DNA from: Neomoorella stamsii
GTDB lineage: Bacteria > Bacillota > DSM-521 > Neomoorellales > Neomoorellaceae
NCBI RefSeq assembly: GCF_002995805.1
Contig: NZ_PVXL01000078.1
Span: forward strand, 62,001-126,000
Direction of reading: 5' to 3'
Length of the DNA stretch: 64,000 bases
Within the stretch, counting starts at the first letter, position 1. Each line of letters starts with the position of its first letter. Positions 54,261 to 63,263 of this stretch are shown piece after piece. The notes below the pieces were generated by a model. The model was not told where the DNA came from. It did no database searches and saw only the letters and a program-made list of their open reading frames with translations. A program made the translations under genes and the position numbers.

Positions 54261-55994
54261 CTAAGGTTTTAGCGGCGAGTATTTCCTTTCCCGGCAGTAC
54301 CGTTCCAGCTCCTTATATTCAATCGTCCTCGCCTTCTTTTTACGCACATCGACCACTGTAACCCTTTCAGCGCAGGAATAGCAGGGGTCGATGCTGGCCA
54401 CGATGAGAGGGGCATCGGACACCGTATTACCCCGAAACATATACCTGAGGGACGGCCAGTTATTATAGGTAGAAGCTCGCGCCCTCCACCGGTACACCTG
54501 CTGATTGTTTCCTGTCATTACCCAGTGGACATTTTCTCCCCTGGGGGCTTCAGTATATCCGAGCGCGAAGGTGTACGGTTTATAAGCAAACCCTTCCACG
54601 AGGACCGGCCCGGGAGGCATTTCGGCCAGGCACCTCTCAATGATTTTTAAGGACTCATAAAGCTCTGCCGCCCGCACCAGTTCCCTGGAAAGAACGTCGC
54701 ATCCATCCCTGGAAATAACATCCCAGGGAACCCGATCGTAGGCACCGTAGGGATGGTCAGCCCGCGTATCCCGGGCATACCCGGAACCCCGCATATTAGG
54801 CCCCACCGGGCTGAAGTCCCGGGCAACCCCAGGGTCCAGGCGTCCTACCCCCCGGGTTCGTGAGATAAAGTTGGTGGTATTCAGCAGCAAGTCAAGGAGT
54901 TCATCCAGTTCGACCCGGATCTCTGCGATTAGTCGCAAAACCTGGTTCCTTTCTTCTTTTAAAATATCCCGGCGCACGCCGCCAATAAGGTTCATGCCGT
55001 AGGTTTTACGGCCACCGGTAAGAATTTCGGCCATCTGCATGGCCTTCTCCCTTAGCCGGAAGAAATGCATAAAACCCGCATCGAAACCCACCAGGTGGGC
55101 CGCCAGCCCCAGATTCAGGAGGTGGCTGTGCATCCTCTCCACCTCCAGCAGGATGGTGCGGATATACTGGGCCCGCGGCGGTACCTCAATCCCATTGGCA
55201 GTTTCCACCGCCGACGCGTACGCCACGCTATGGGTGTAACCGCAGATGCCGCAGATCCGCTCGGCCAGGAAAGTAACCTGGTCGTAGTCCATGCGGTTCT
55301 CGGCCAGTTTCTCGATCCCCCGGTGCACGTAGAAAAGGCGGTAGTCGGCGTCCACTATATACTCGCCGTCGACATAGAGCCGGAAGTGCCCTGGCTCGTC
55401 GGAAGTAATGTGCAGCGGCCCCAGGGGTACCTCGACAATACCCTCCCCTTCTACTTCGATAAACTTGTAGTTTTCTTCCTCTGCCACCGGGTCGGGGCGG
55501 AAGCGGTAATCCATGGCGTCCTTCCGCAGTGGATACAGGTTGTCCGGCCAGTCATCGGGCAATACCAGCCTCCGCGCATCCGGGAGGCCCACCGGCTCCA
55601 GGCCGAACATATCCCGCACCTCCCGCTCGTACCATACGGCGGCCGGCACCCGCGGGGTCACCGAAGGAAACTCCGGTTTATGGGAAGGAACCAGGGCCTT
55701 CACCGTCAACCAGAAGTTTTTATCGGAATCCCTCTCTTTTTCGATGGATAAAACGTAGTACACCGCAAAGTGGCCGTTCAAGCCGCGCTCATCATTGCCG
55801 ACAACACTGGAGAGCCACCCTCCCTGCCGGTAATATGCCTCTTCCACAATTTCCGGGAGGGAGCTAAGTTCGACCGTCAGGGTTACCTGGTCCGGTGTTT
55901 GCCAGGCCTCGGCAAGAATTGCCGCCCCGAACTTAGACCGCAAGGCCTCCACGGATTTTTTCCCGTCCTGTCCGGGTTTCATTTCATTTTGCAT
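54261..55994 (-). CDS. hycE: Group 4 [NiFe]-hydrogenase large subunit with fused NuoC domain
   Basis: A 577-residue HycE/HyfG-type protein. Residues 1-180 are the NuoC (30 kDa) domain. The nickel motifs are RICGICGYTHS (C248, C251) and DPCYSC (C538, C541). The 33-residue tail after R544 matches the peptide that HycI removes from E. coli HycE. All four Ni-Fe ligands are present, so it should be active in H2 evolution. The closest relatives by pattern are Hyf/Hyc (group 4a) rather than the CooH type of other CO-hydrogenase systems. Confidence 0.95.
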   Translation of the reverse strand: MQNEMKPGQDGKKSVEALRSKFGAAILAEAWQTPDQVTLTVELSSLPEIVEEAYYRQGGWLSSVVGNDERGLNGHFAVYYVLSIEKERDSDKNFWLTVKALVPSHKPEFPSVTPRVPAAVWYEREVRDMFGLEPVGLPDARRLVLPDDWPDNLYPLRKDAMDYRFRPDPVAEEENYKFIEVEGEGIVEVPLGPLHITSDEPGHFRLYVDGEYIVDADYRLFYVHRGIEKLAENRMDYDQVTFLAERICGICGYTHSVAYASAVETANGIEVPPRAQYIRTILLEVERMHSHLLNLGLAAHLVGFDAGFMHFFRLREKAMQMAEILTGGRKTYGMNLIGGVRRDILKEERNQVLRLIAEIRVELDELLDLLLNTTNFISRTRGVGRLDPGVARDFSPVGPNMRGSGYARDTRADHPYGAYDRVPWDVISRDGCDVLSRELVRAAELYESLKIIERCLAEMPPGPVLVEGFAYKPYTFALGYTEAPRGENVHWVMTGNNQQVYRWRARASTYNNWPSLRYMFRGNTVSDAPLIVASIDPCYSCAERVTVVDVRKKKARTIEYKELERYCRERKYSPLKP

Positions 55995-56017
55995 GCTACT
56001 GGCAGCCTCCTTTACCC

Positions 56018-57457
56018 CTAGCCTAACAGGATAAAAACAATGTACTGGGAAATCACGGTCATGATCATGAGCAGGGCGAGAACAAATTTGATCGCCAGAG
56101 GCGGTTCAGCCGCACCGGCAACTACCTCCGAGGGTGCCCCCAGGACGTTCGCTCCCATCCACTTCAGGAACCAGATGAAACTGCCAACGGATTCAATAAC
56201 CGTAACGATAATCAGGGCAAGGATCAGGGGGTAGTGCCTGCCAATCTCAAAACCGCTAATTATGATCATAAATTTACTAAAAAAACCATTAAAAGGGGGA
56301 ACGCCGGCAATGGCCATAGCAGCCGCAATATAACCCAAACCCACCACCGGGATTTTATTTAGAATTCCCTTGAGCCTCGAGAGCAGGCGGGTACCGGTTG
56401 TATAGGACAGCGTACCGGCAACCAGGAAGAAGAGCCCCTTAGCAAAAGCGTGGTTGAAGATGTGGGCCACTGCTCCGTTAAAGGCCATCCTGGAGCCGTA
56501 GATGGAAATGGAGATCGCCAGGAAAATATAAGAGAGCTGGGTGATGGTCGAGTAGGCCAGGAGTCGCTTCATATCATCCTGCGGGAAATACATGATAAAA
56601 CCGTAGATCATGGTGACCACAGCCATGATGGCCCCGGCCTGGCCGATCACCTGGGGAACCGACCCCGTTGCCAGGACGGTCCGGGCAAAGATGTAGACGC
56701 CGACCTTAACCATCGAAGCGGCATGCAAATAGGCGCTCACCGGGGTCGGCGCCACCATCGCCCGGGGGAGCCAGGGATGAAAAGGAAGCTGGGCGGACTT
56801 ACCCCAGCAGGCGATCAGGATTCCGGTAAAGGCAATGGTTTTCCCGGCGTCCGTTAATTTATTAAGGGCGGTCACCGCGAAGCTGCCGGTGTTTACATAG
56901 AGATAGGCAGTAGCCACATAGAGTCCCAGCGCGGCGGTGTGAGTGAGTATAATCGCCCAGAGGGCGGAATTCCGGGATTTTTGATCCCCGTAAAATCCGA
57001 TCAACCCCCACGAGCAGAGACCGGTCATTTCAAAGAAGAACAGGAGCCCGAGGAGCGTGGAAGAGAAGACTACGCCCGCCATAGAGCCGATAAAAAGCAG
57101 CATGAGGGCGTAAAACCGGGGAACCCCTTCTTTAATAGGATGCTCTTTGTTGTCAGGGCTCATGTACCCGGCCGAGTAGGTGCAGATCAGCCAGCCGAGA
57201 AAAACTACCATGAAGTTGACCAGGACGCTGAGGGTATCTATAGTGACACCGTAGTAGTTAATACCGTTTAAAGTAACCAGTTCCCGGGTGAAGCTCGCGC
57301 GGTTGAACGCAAAAGCGATCAGTAAAAGCAAACCGCTGGTAAAAGCCAGGAGGGAGAAAATCTGGCTTGCCTTTTTCACGTGTCGCTCCGGTAAAAATAG
57401 GACCAGGGGGCTTCCTAATACCGGCAGCAAAATGCTTCCCAGCGCATACCAAATCAT
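56018..57457 (-). CDS. Antiporter-like membrane subunit (HyfD/HyfF type)
   Basis: A 479-residue NuoN/NuoM/Mrp-type ion-translocating subunit with about 14 hydrophobic segments. The TM Lys/Glu signatures of the proton channel are seen (GKSAQLPFHPWLPRAM). It is the third antiporter-like subunit of this hydrogenase, after 673- and 495-residue relatives. HyfD and HyfF are both possible equivalents. Confidence 0.88.
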   Translation of the reverse strand: MIWYALGSILLPVLGSPLVLFLPERHVKKASQIFSLLAFTSGLLLLIAFAFNRASFTRELVTLNGINYYGVTIDTLSVLVNFMVVFLGWLICTYSAGYMSPDNKEHPIKEGVPRFYALMLLFIGSMAGVVFSSTLLGLLFFFEMTGLCSWGLIGFYGDQKSRNSALWAIILTHTAALGLYVATAYLYVNTGSFAVTALNKLTDAGKTIAFTGILIACWGKSAQLPFHPWLPRAMVAPTPVSAYLHAASMVKVGVYIFARTVLATGSVPQVIGQAGAIMAVVTMIYGFIMYFPQDDMKRLLAYSTITQLSYIFLAISISIYGSRMAFNGAVAHIFNHAFAKGLFFLVAGTLSYTTGTRLLSRLKGILNKIPVVGLGYIAAAMAIAGVPPFNGFFSKFMIIISGFEIGRHYPLILALIIVTVIESVGSFIWFLKWMGANVLGAPSEVVAGAAEPPLAIKFVLALLMIMTVISQYIVFILLG

Positions 57458-57512
57458 CTAAATGGCACCTCCAGTATCCCTCATTGATGGGATCGACCTT
57501 TTGCTGACAATT

Positions 57513-59000
57513 TTATTTACCTCCCAGGACAACGCTGACTGCGCCCTGCAGTAATTGATTTAGCGGGGCCGGTACATGTATCCCCAGCCCGGCCATGAGC
57601 ACGAACAGGATCCCGAGGGGCAACAAGCACAGCCACCCGGCGTCACCCCGGGGTAGGTCCTCCGGAGGAAAACCGAGAACCGTGTCGCTTATAAGGATAA
57701 TAAATGCGACAAAAACGATCACCAGAAGGACAAGAAAGAGTATCATCGGCCAGAAATACCCACCTTGCAGTCCGGCCGCCAGGGTCATAAGCTCGCTTAC
57801 GAAGATGCTGAAAGGCGGTGCACCGACCACAGCAAGAAGGCCGGCCATGAACATAAAACCAGTAAAGGGGGCCACCTTTAGCATTCCCCGGATCTTCTGG
57901 GCGTCCCTGGTACCATACTTGCGAGCCACATTGCCCACCGTGCAGAACAAAAGGGATTTAGTGAGGCTATGGTTGATGACGTGAAAGAGCGCGGCAAGTA
58001 TTCCCAGCGACCCTCCTGCGCCCAGGCCGGTGGCGATGATGCCTACATGCTCAACACTACTGTAAGCCAGCTTCCTTTTGATGTCGTTCTGCACCAGGAT
58101 GAAGAAAGCCGCGACACCCACCGAGAGAAGGCCGAAGATGAGGAGCAGGGTCTGGGGGAATTCCTTGCCGACGGCCTGCAAGGTAATGGGATAATATCTT
58201 AATATACCAAATAACACGCACTTCATCAGTACACCCGACAGCAGGGCGCTAACCGGGCTCGGGGCCTCGCTGTAGGTGTCGGGCAACCAGGTGTGCATAG
58301 GAACCAGGCCGACCTTGGCGCCGTAACCGATCAAGATGAAGACAAAGGCCAGTTTCATCACCTGCGGGTCGAGTCCCCGGGCCATCCCTGCTAACTCAGT
58401 CCATAGCATCGCCTTGTGGGCGTCCTGCACCACAGCAAAGGCACTGGAGTAGGTCAGGATGGTCCCGTACAGGGCAAAGGCCAGGCCGACGCTACAGATC
58501 AGGACGTACTTCCAGACAGCTTCCGCCGCAGTCTTATGTTTATAGAACCCGACCAGGAAGGCCGAGCCCAGGGTGGTTGCTTCTATCGCAACCCACATAA
58601 TAGCAATATTGTTAGATATAGCAGCAAGAACCATCGTCAACAAAAGTAGATGGTAAAAACCGTAATAAAAGCAGGCGCCCTTCGCATCAACCTGGCCCTG
58701 CGCCAGGTCATGTCGCAAATATCCTATAGAGTAAAAGCCGTCCAGAAACCCTACCACCCCGATGATAAGAACCAGGAGCGCCGTGAGGCCGTCGGCGTAA
58801 AGCATCCCGTCCATGGCCAGCAGCGTTTGTCCCCTAAGGACATACTGCACCAGCAGCAAGGAGAGAAGAGCCACGCTACTAATCCCGGCCAGGTGCACAA
58901 CCTCCACCATGCGCCGGGACCTTATCCCAAAAGCCAGCAGGGCCGTTCCCAGGGGCACCGCGGGCAAGTAGAATAAAATATTCTCCCCCACTTCTATCAC
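57513..59000 (-). CDS. hyfF: Antiporter-like membrane subunit (HyfF type)
   Basis: A 495-residue NuoM/NuoL-type subunit with about 14 hydrophobic segments and the PMHTWLPDTYSEAPSPVSALLSG motif region (broken here as PMHTWLPDTY and APSPVSALLSG) typical of this family. GTG start directly beside the HyfE stop at 59001-59003. It would add an ion-translocation module to the hydrogenase. HyfD is the alternative name. Confidence 0.88.
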   Translation of the reverse strand: MIEVGENILFYLPAVPLGTALLAFGIRSRRMVEVVHLAGISSVALLSLLLVQYVLRGQTLLAMDGMLYADGLTALLVLIIGVVGFLDGFYSIGYLRHDLAQGQVDAKGACFYYGFYHLLLLTMVLAAISNNIAIMWVAIEATTLGSAFLVGFYKHKTAAEAVWKYVLICSVGLAFALYGTILTYSSAFAVVQDAHKAMLWTELAGMARGLDPQVMKLAFVFILIGYGAKVGLVPMHTWLPDTYSEAPSPVSALLSGVLMKCVLFGILRYYPITLQAVGKEFPQTLLLIFGLLSVGVAAFFILVQNDIKRKLAYSSVEHVGIIATGLGAGGSLGILAALFHVINHSLTKSLLFCTVGNVARKYGTRDAQKIRGMLKVAPFTGFMFMAGLLAVVGAPPFSIFVSELMTLAAGLQGGYFWPMILFLVLLVIVFVAFIILISDTVLGFPPEDLPRGDAGWLCLLPLGILFVLMAGLGIHVPAPLNQLLQGAVSVVLGGK

Positions 59001-59651
59001 CTAACCCTTTAGTAGTGTGAACTTATCCGTATCCAGGGTGCCGAAGACCTTGAAGAGGCGCCTGGCTATGATAGTCATGATCAGGACTGCAAAAACCGCA
59101 TCGGTCAGGATGCCGATTTCTACCGTCTCGGGGGCGTTGTAAGCCATGATGGCCAGGGTCAAATGCGAGCCGTTTTCCATCAGGCAATAGCCCAATATCT
59201 GCTTGAGGGCATTTCTTCTAGCAAGTATGCAGAGCAACCCGAGGAGAAAATGGGCTATAGAAACCGCCAGCGCAACCTTCAACTTTAGTACCGCATGCAT
59301 ATGAAAAGGCTCGACTATCACGAACGATAAAGCCACCAGGCCCACCGCAAGAAAAATAGACGAGCTTGTCTCCAGTGCCGGCCCCTCCTCTTCCTGGTTC
59401 CCTACCGTTTTGAGGGTCCTGATGATGAGGCAGGGCACCAGGAAAGTCTTGGTAATGAGGGCAGTAATGGACCAGATGTACAGCGGTTCCGCCTGCATAA
59501 ATACGGCCAGAGACAGAAAAATCGCCACCAGGACCAGGGACTGGATACTGTACATGTACGCCGCCCTCCGGAGCTTTCTGGTTTCCACCACCAGCATCGA
59601 GGTCAGGATGAGCAGCACAGCCAGGGCGTTGACTACGCTAGTACCGGACAC
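59001..59651 (-). CDS. hyfE: Hydrogenase membrane subunit HyfE
   Basis: A 216-residue NuoK-like subunit with an N-terminal HyfE extension and about six hydrophobic segments. Motifs NALKQILGYCLMENGSHL and the position between HyfC and HyfF match the E. coli hyf order. It contributes to the membrane arm. Ends one base before the next gene. Confidence 0.9.
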   Translation of the reverse strand: MSGTSVVNALAVLLILTSMLVVETRKLRRAAYMYSIQSLVLVAIFLSLAVFMQAEPLYIWSITALITKTFLVPCLIIRTLKTVGNQEEEGPALETSSSIFLAVGLVALSFVIVEPFHMHAVLKLKVALAVSIAHFLLGLLCILARRNALKQILGYCLMENGSHLTLAIMAYNAPETVEIGILTDAVFAVLIMTIIARRLFKVFGTLDTDKFTLLKG

Positions 59652-59674
59652 TATCAGATCCCCTCCCGCTTCTA

Positions 59675-60616
59675 TTAAACATTGGCCAGGTAGAAAACGA
59701 AGGACAGCAAGGCTATGCCGAAAGCCACCCAGGTTACTGCGGGGGCCTTAAAAAGGAGGAATCTGGCCATGCTGTTTTCCAGCAGGGCAGCGATCGCGTA
59801 AAAACCGGCAACCTTCAATAAGAAGACAGCCGTGGATACCAGGAGGGAGGAAGTACTGACCACCGCCGCGCTCCCAAAGGGGAAGAAAACGGCCAGAAAC
59901 AGGGCGATCACCACAACCTGCTTCATATACAAACCCCATTTCAGGAGGGCCAGGGAGCGACCGGAATATTCCGTAAGGGGTCCCTCCTGGATCTCCTGTT
60001 CTGCTTCCGCCAGGTCAAAGGGCAGCTTGCCGGTTTCGATGAAGGTGGCGACAGCAAAGGAAGCCATGGCCAGCCAGACTGCCGGGCTAAAATATGATAT
60101 CTCACCGGCCGCCACCTTCTGGCTGATTGTTCCCAGATCGGTCGTCCCGGCGAGAAGGGCGACCACGAACAGCACCAGGATAATAGTTGGCTCTACGAGG
60201 ACGGCCAGGGCCATCTCCCGGCTGGCCCCTATTCCGGCGAACCCGCTGCCGGAATCCAGACCTGCAAGGGCAAAGAAGAAGCGGACCACGGTGAACAGGT
60301 AAACGACAGCGATGAGATCACCGGCCATCCCCAGGGGCGACTGCAGGGTTAAAATCGGAATCACCATGGCAATGAGCAGGGTGGTTGCCATAACCACATA
60401 GGGAGTAAACCGGAAGACCCAGCTGGCCTGGGCAGGCACCACCTCTTGCCTTTTGATGAGTTTAAAGATATCCCGGTAGTTCTGCAAAATGCCAGGACCT
60501 TTCCTGGAGTGCAGCTTTGCCCTTAAAGTGCGGGAAAAGCCAGTAAAAAGAGGTGCTACCAGCAGGACGAGCAAGGCCTGCGCCAGGCCGATGGGGAGCA
60601 ACTCGTTACCGGGCAT
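59675..60616 (-). CDS. hycD: Hydrogenase membrane subunit HycD/HyfC (NuoH type)
   Basis: A 313-residue NuoH-like anchor with about eight hydrophobic segments. The signature KLPFDLAEAEQEIQEGPLTEY (written in pieces: KLPFDLAEAEQEI and EGPLTEYSG) near residue 205 is characteristic. It joins the peripheral hydrogenase to the membrane arm. Confidence 0.93.
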   Translation of the reverse strand: MPGNELLPIGLAQALLVLLVAPLFTGFSRTLRAKLHSRKGPGILQNYRDIFKLIKRQEVVPAQASWVFRFTPYVVMATTLLIAMVIPILTLQSPLGMAGDLIAVVYLFTVVRFFFALAGLDSGSGFAGIGASREMALAVLVEPTIILVLFVVALLAGTTDLGTISQKVAAGEISYFSPAVWLAMASFAVATFIETGKLPFDLAEAEQEIQEGPLTEYSGRSLALLKWGLYMKQVVVIALFLAVFFPFGSAAVVSTSSLLVSTAVFLLKVAGFYAIAALLENSMARFLLFKAPAVTWVAFGIALLSFVFYLANV

Positions 60617-60628
60617 CTTTCTCTCCTC

Positions 60629-62650
60629 CTATCTGACCGTTGCTACCAGCAGGACTACGAGCGTTACGATTATATACAGGCAATACAGCCGGACATTCCC
60701 TATCTGGAGGGCTTGCACCCGTTTACCCAGACGTACCGTACCCCGTAACAGGGGACCGTAGAGGTAATTTTTCCACAGCGACTCCACACGGGCGACGTAG
60801 ACCACTGCTTCCTTGCCATACGCCGCAATGGTATAGCCCGGCCTCGCGAGGGTGGTCCTTAGCAAATAGGCCGGGCGGAAAAGCACCCGCAATGGCTGGG
60901 CAAAGGCGGTAGCCGCGTACACCATCCGCGGTGAGTACTTATATCCGCATGCCCACGGCTCGGCATCGATCCGCCGCCCGGCCTGCATCCCACCTTGCAT
61001 CCCGGCAATTAACAGGGGTAACGTGACAAACCCCACCAGGAGAAGGGCAATGAGGGGCGGGGAGAGCATGGCCCGGGCGCTGCTTGCCGGAAATACCAGC
61101 AACCCGTCACTTACCCGGACCGGAGAGGTGCCCAGCAACGCCGAGGCCACATTGCCAATATAAGGAGCAACAACCGGTGCGCCCAGCCCGAGGGCAATGC
61201 AGCCAGCCGCCAGAATCGCCGTCCCGGCAAGCATCGGCACCGGCACTTCCCTTGCCTCCCGGGCGCGATTACTGCGCCAAGGACCGGTAAAAGTAACCCC
61301 ATAGGCTTTTACAAAACACATCGCCGCCAGGGCGCCCGTTAGAGCGAGCATGATTGCCAAAAGGGGTGACAGCACTTTGACCGCCAGGAGGCTGCTGGTG
61401 CTCGCCATGAACAGGGACTGGTAGGTAAACCATTCACTGACAAATCCGTTGAGAGGGGGAATAGCCGCGATGGCCAGAGCACCGGTCAAAAAAGCCAACC
61501 CGGTCCACGGCATTCGCCTGGCCAGCCCGCCCATCTCCTCCATGTTTTTGGTGTGGAGGCGATAGATTACCGAGCCTGCCCCGAGAAAAAGGAGGCCTTT
61601 AAAGGCAGCATGGTTTACCAGGTGATAGAGCCCCGCCAAGATGCCGAGCACTCCCAGAACGGGTTCTCCCCTGGCTATGCCAATCATGCCAGCACCGATG
61701 CCCATCAGGATGATCCCCACGTTTTCGATACTGGAATAGGCCAACAGCCGCTTGAGATCGTTTTCATTTATTGCGTAAAGCACACCCAGAACCGCCGAGA
61801 TTGCTCCGAAGGCCAGGACCGTAAGGCCCCACCACCAAACGGAAGCGCCGAGGAAATCGACACTGACCCTGAGTATGCCGTAGATAGCGGTTTTAATCAT
61901 TACACCCGACATGAGGGCGGAAACGTTGGAAGGAGCCGCAGGGTGAGCCCGCGGCAGCCAGAAGTGGAGTGGCATAATACCGGCTTTGGCCCCGAACCCG
62001 AAGAAAGCCAGCAAGAAGGCCAGGTGTTTGGTAGCCGGCGGAAGGTTTGCACTGCGGAAGGAAGCAAAATCAAAAGTGCCCGTATGGATAAAAAATATAA
62101 TGAATGACAGCATAATCATTACTGCTCCGGCGTGGGCCACCAGGAAATAGATAAATCCGGCATTGACACTCTCCGGGTTTTCCTGGTCGAAACTAACCAG
62201 GAAATAGGAAACCAGGGTCATCAGCTCCCAAAAAACGAGAAAATAGAAGGCGTCGCCGCTAGCAACCACCAGGACCATGGACGCAAGGAAAATGTTATTC
62301 AAAAAGCCCAGTACCCCGGCGCCCCTCCCGGCATACTCCTCCTGATAAGCAAGGGAGTAAATAGCTGTAGCGGCGGCCAGCAGCGAAATGACCAGCACCA
62401 TAAAGGCAGAAAGGAGATCGACCCGGATAACAAAGGGCGCAAAGGGAATAAACCCCACCGCTGCCATTGTAAAGCCCGTACCACGAGCGAAGACCGGGAT
62501 GGCCGCAGCCATCCCGGCACTCGCTGCCACAAAGGCGCTTATTCCAGAAGCATAGTTGGCAATTTTACCGGCTCTGTTCAGCGCCAGGGAGGCAACTGCT
62601 CCGGCGACATACAGGAGAATGGACAGCAGAAATAACTGCTGAACGATCAT
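60629..62650 (-). CDS. hyfB: Large antiporter-like membrane subunit HyfB/HycC
   Basis: A 673-residue NuoL-type subunit with about 16 hydrophobic segments and a long C-terminal extension that includes the amphipathic arm helix seen in HycC/HyfB. LHFWLPRAHPAAPSNVSAL (in parts: HFWLPRAHPAAPSNVS) is diagnostic. It is the main ion-translocating subunit, 127 bp after the CooF gene. Confidence 0.93.
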   Translation of the reverse strand: MIVQQLFLLSILLYVAGAVASLALNRAGKIANYASGISAFVAASAGMAAAIPVFARGTGFTMAAVGFIPFAPFVIRVDLLSAFMVLVISLLAAATAIYSLAYQEEYAGRGAGVLGFLNNIFLASMVLVVASGDAFYFLVFWELMTLVSYFLVSFDQENPESVNAGFIYFLVAHAGAVMIMLSFIIFFIHTGTFDFASFRSANLPPATKHLAFLLAFFGFGAKAGIMPLHFWLPRAHPAAPSNVSALMSGVMIKTAIYGILRVSVDFLGASVWWWGLTVLAFGAISAVLGVLYAINENDLKRLLAYSSIENVGIILMGIGAGMIGIARGEPVLGVLGILAGLYHLVNHAAFKGLLFLGAGSVIYRLHTKNMEEMGGLARRMPWTGLAFLTGALAIAAIPPLNGFVSEWFTYQSLFMASTSSLLAVKVLSPLLAIMLALTGALAAMCFVKAYGVTFTGPWRSNRAREAREVPVPMLAGTAILAAGCIALGLGAPVVAPYIGNVASALLGTSPVRVSDGLLVFPASSARAMLSPPLIALLLVGFVTLPLLIAGMQGGMQAGRRIDAEPWACGYKYSPRMVYAATAFAQPLRVLFRPAYLLRTTLARPGYTIAAYGKEAVVYVARVESLWKNYLYGPLLRGTVRLGKRVQALQIGNVRLYCLYIIVTLVVLLVATVR

Positions 62651-62734
62651 TTAGCCTTACCTCCCGCCCCTCTAAATGACACTACATCAGCAACAACAGC
62701 ACTTCTTCCGAGCTTGCTCAGTTTCAAGCCACGA

Positions 62735-62764
62735 GGCGGGGAAGGGGGCTTCCCCACCCCGCCC
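62735..62764 (-). terminator. GC-rich hairpin between cooF and the hydrogenase genes
   Basis: GGCGGGGAAGGGGG and CCCCACCCCGCC form a strong stem after the cooF stop. There is no U-run, so it is more likely an mRNA processing or stability element or partial attenuator than a full terminator. The second CooF-like gene also has a GC-rich hairpin after its stop. Confidence 0.5.
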
Positions 62765-62777
62765 CTGCCCTGAACCG

Positions 62778-63263
62778 CTATCTAAATGAAACAGCGGCCG
62801 CCAGGCGCCGTTCGGCTTCAAACTCCTCCACGGTCTGGAAGACCAGGGCCCCGGTGGGGCAGGCTCGCACGCAGGCCGGTACGCCCTCCTCATCCAGGCA
62901 CTCCCGGTCGCACTTTACGGCCTTACCTTCGCCCCGGCCCACTGCACCGAAGGGGCAGGCCATGGCACACATCCAGCAACCGATGCACCGGCGCAAGGCG
63001 ACCACGTTGACGCCGTCTTCCCGCCTGTGCATCGCGCCGGTGATGCAGACGGCCACGCAAGGCGGCTCCTCGCATTGCCGGCAGACGGCCGGGGCTTTCA
63101 CCCTGCCTACCTGGTCCACATAGAGGCGCTTCTGCGGCCTTTCGCCCCCCAGTAGGGCCCCAAACAGATTCCGGGCCGCGGTGTGGCTCACGGCGCAAGC
63201 CAGCTCACAGGAACGGCAGCCCGTACACCGTTCATAACGAACAAAGATCTCCTTCCGTTTCAT
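62778..63263 (-). CDS. cooF: CooF-type 4Fe-4S ferredoxin partner of CO dehydrogenase
   Basis: A 161-residue polyferredoxin with four Cys clusters (CTGCRSCELAC, CRQCEEPPC...C, CIGCWMCAMAC, CDREC...CVRACPTGAL). Next to CooS it is the expected electron carrier from CODH to the hydrogenase. Its ATG overlaps the cooS stop (ATGA at 63260-63263) with GGGAGG upstream, so the pair is coupled. HycB/HyfA-type ferredoxins belong to the same family. Confidence 0.92.
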   Translation of the reverse strand: MKRKEIFVRYERCTGCRSCELACAVSHTAARNLFGALLGGERPQKRLYVDQVGRVKAPAVCRQCEEPPCVAVCITGAMHRREDGVNVVALRRCIGCWMCAMACPFGAVGRGEGKAVKCDRECLDEEGVPACVRACPTGALVFQTVEEFEAERRLAAAVSFR

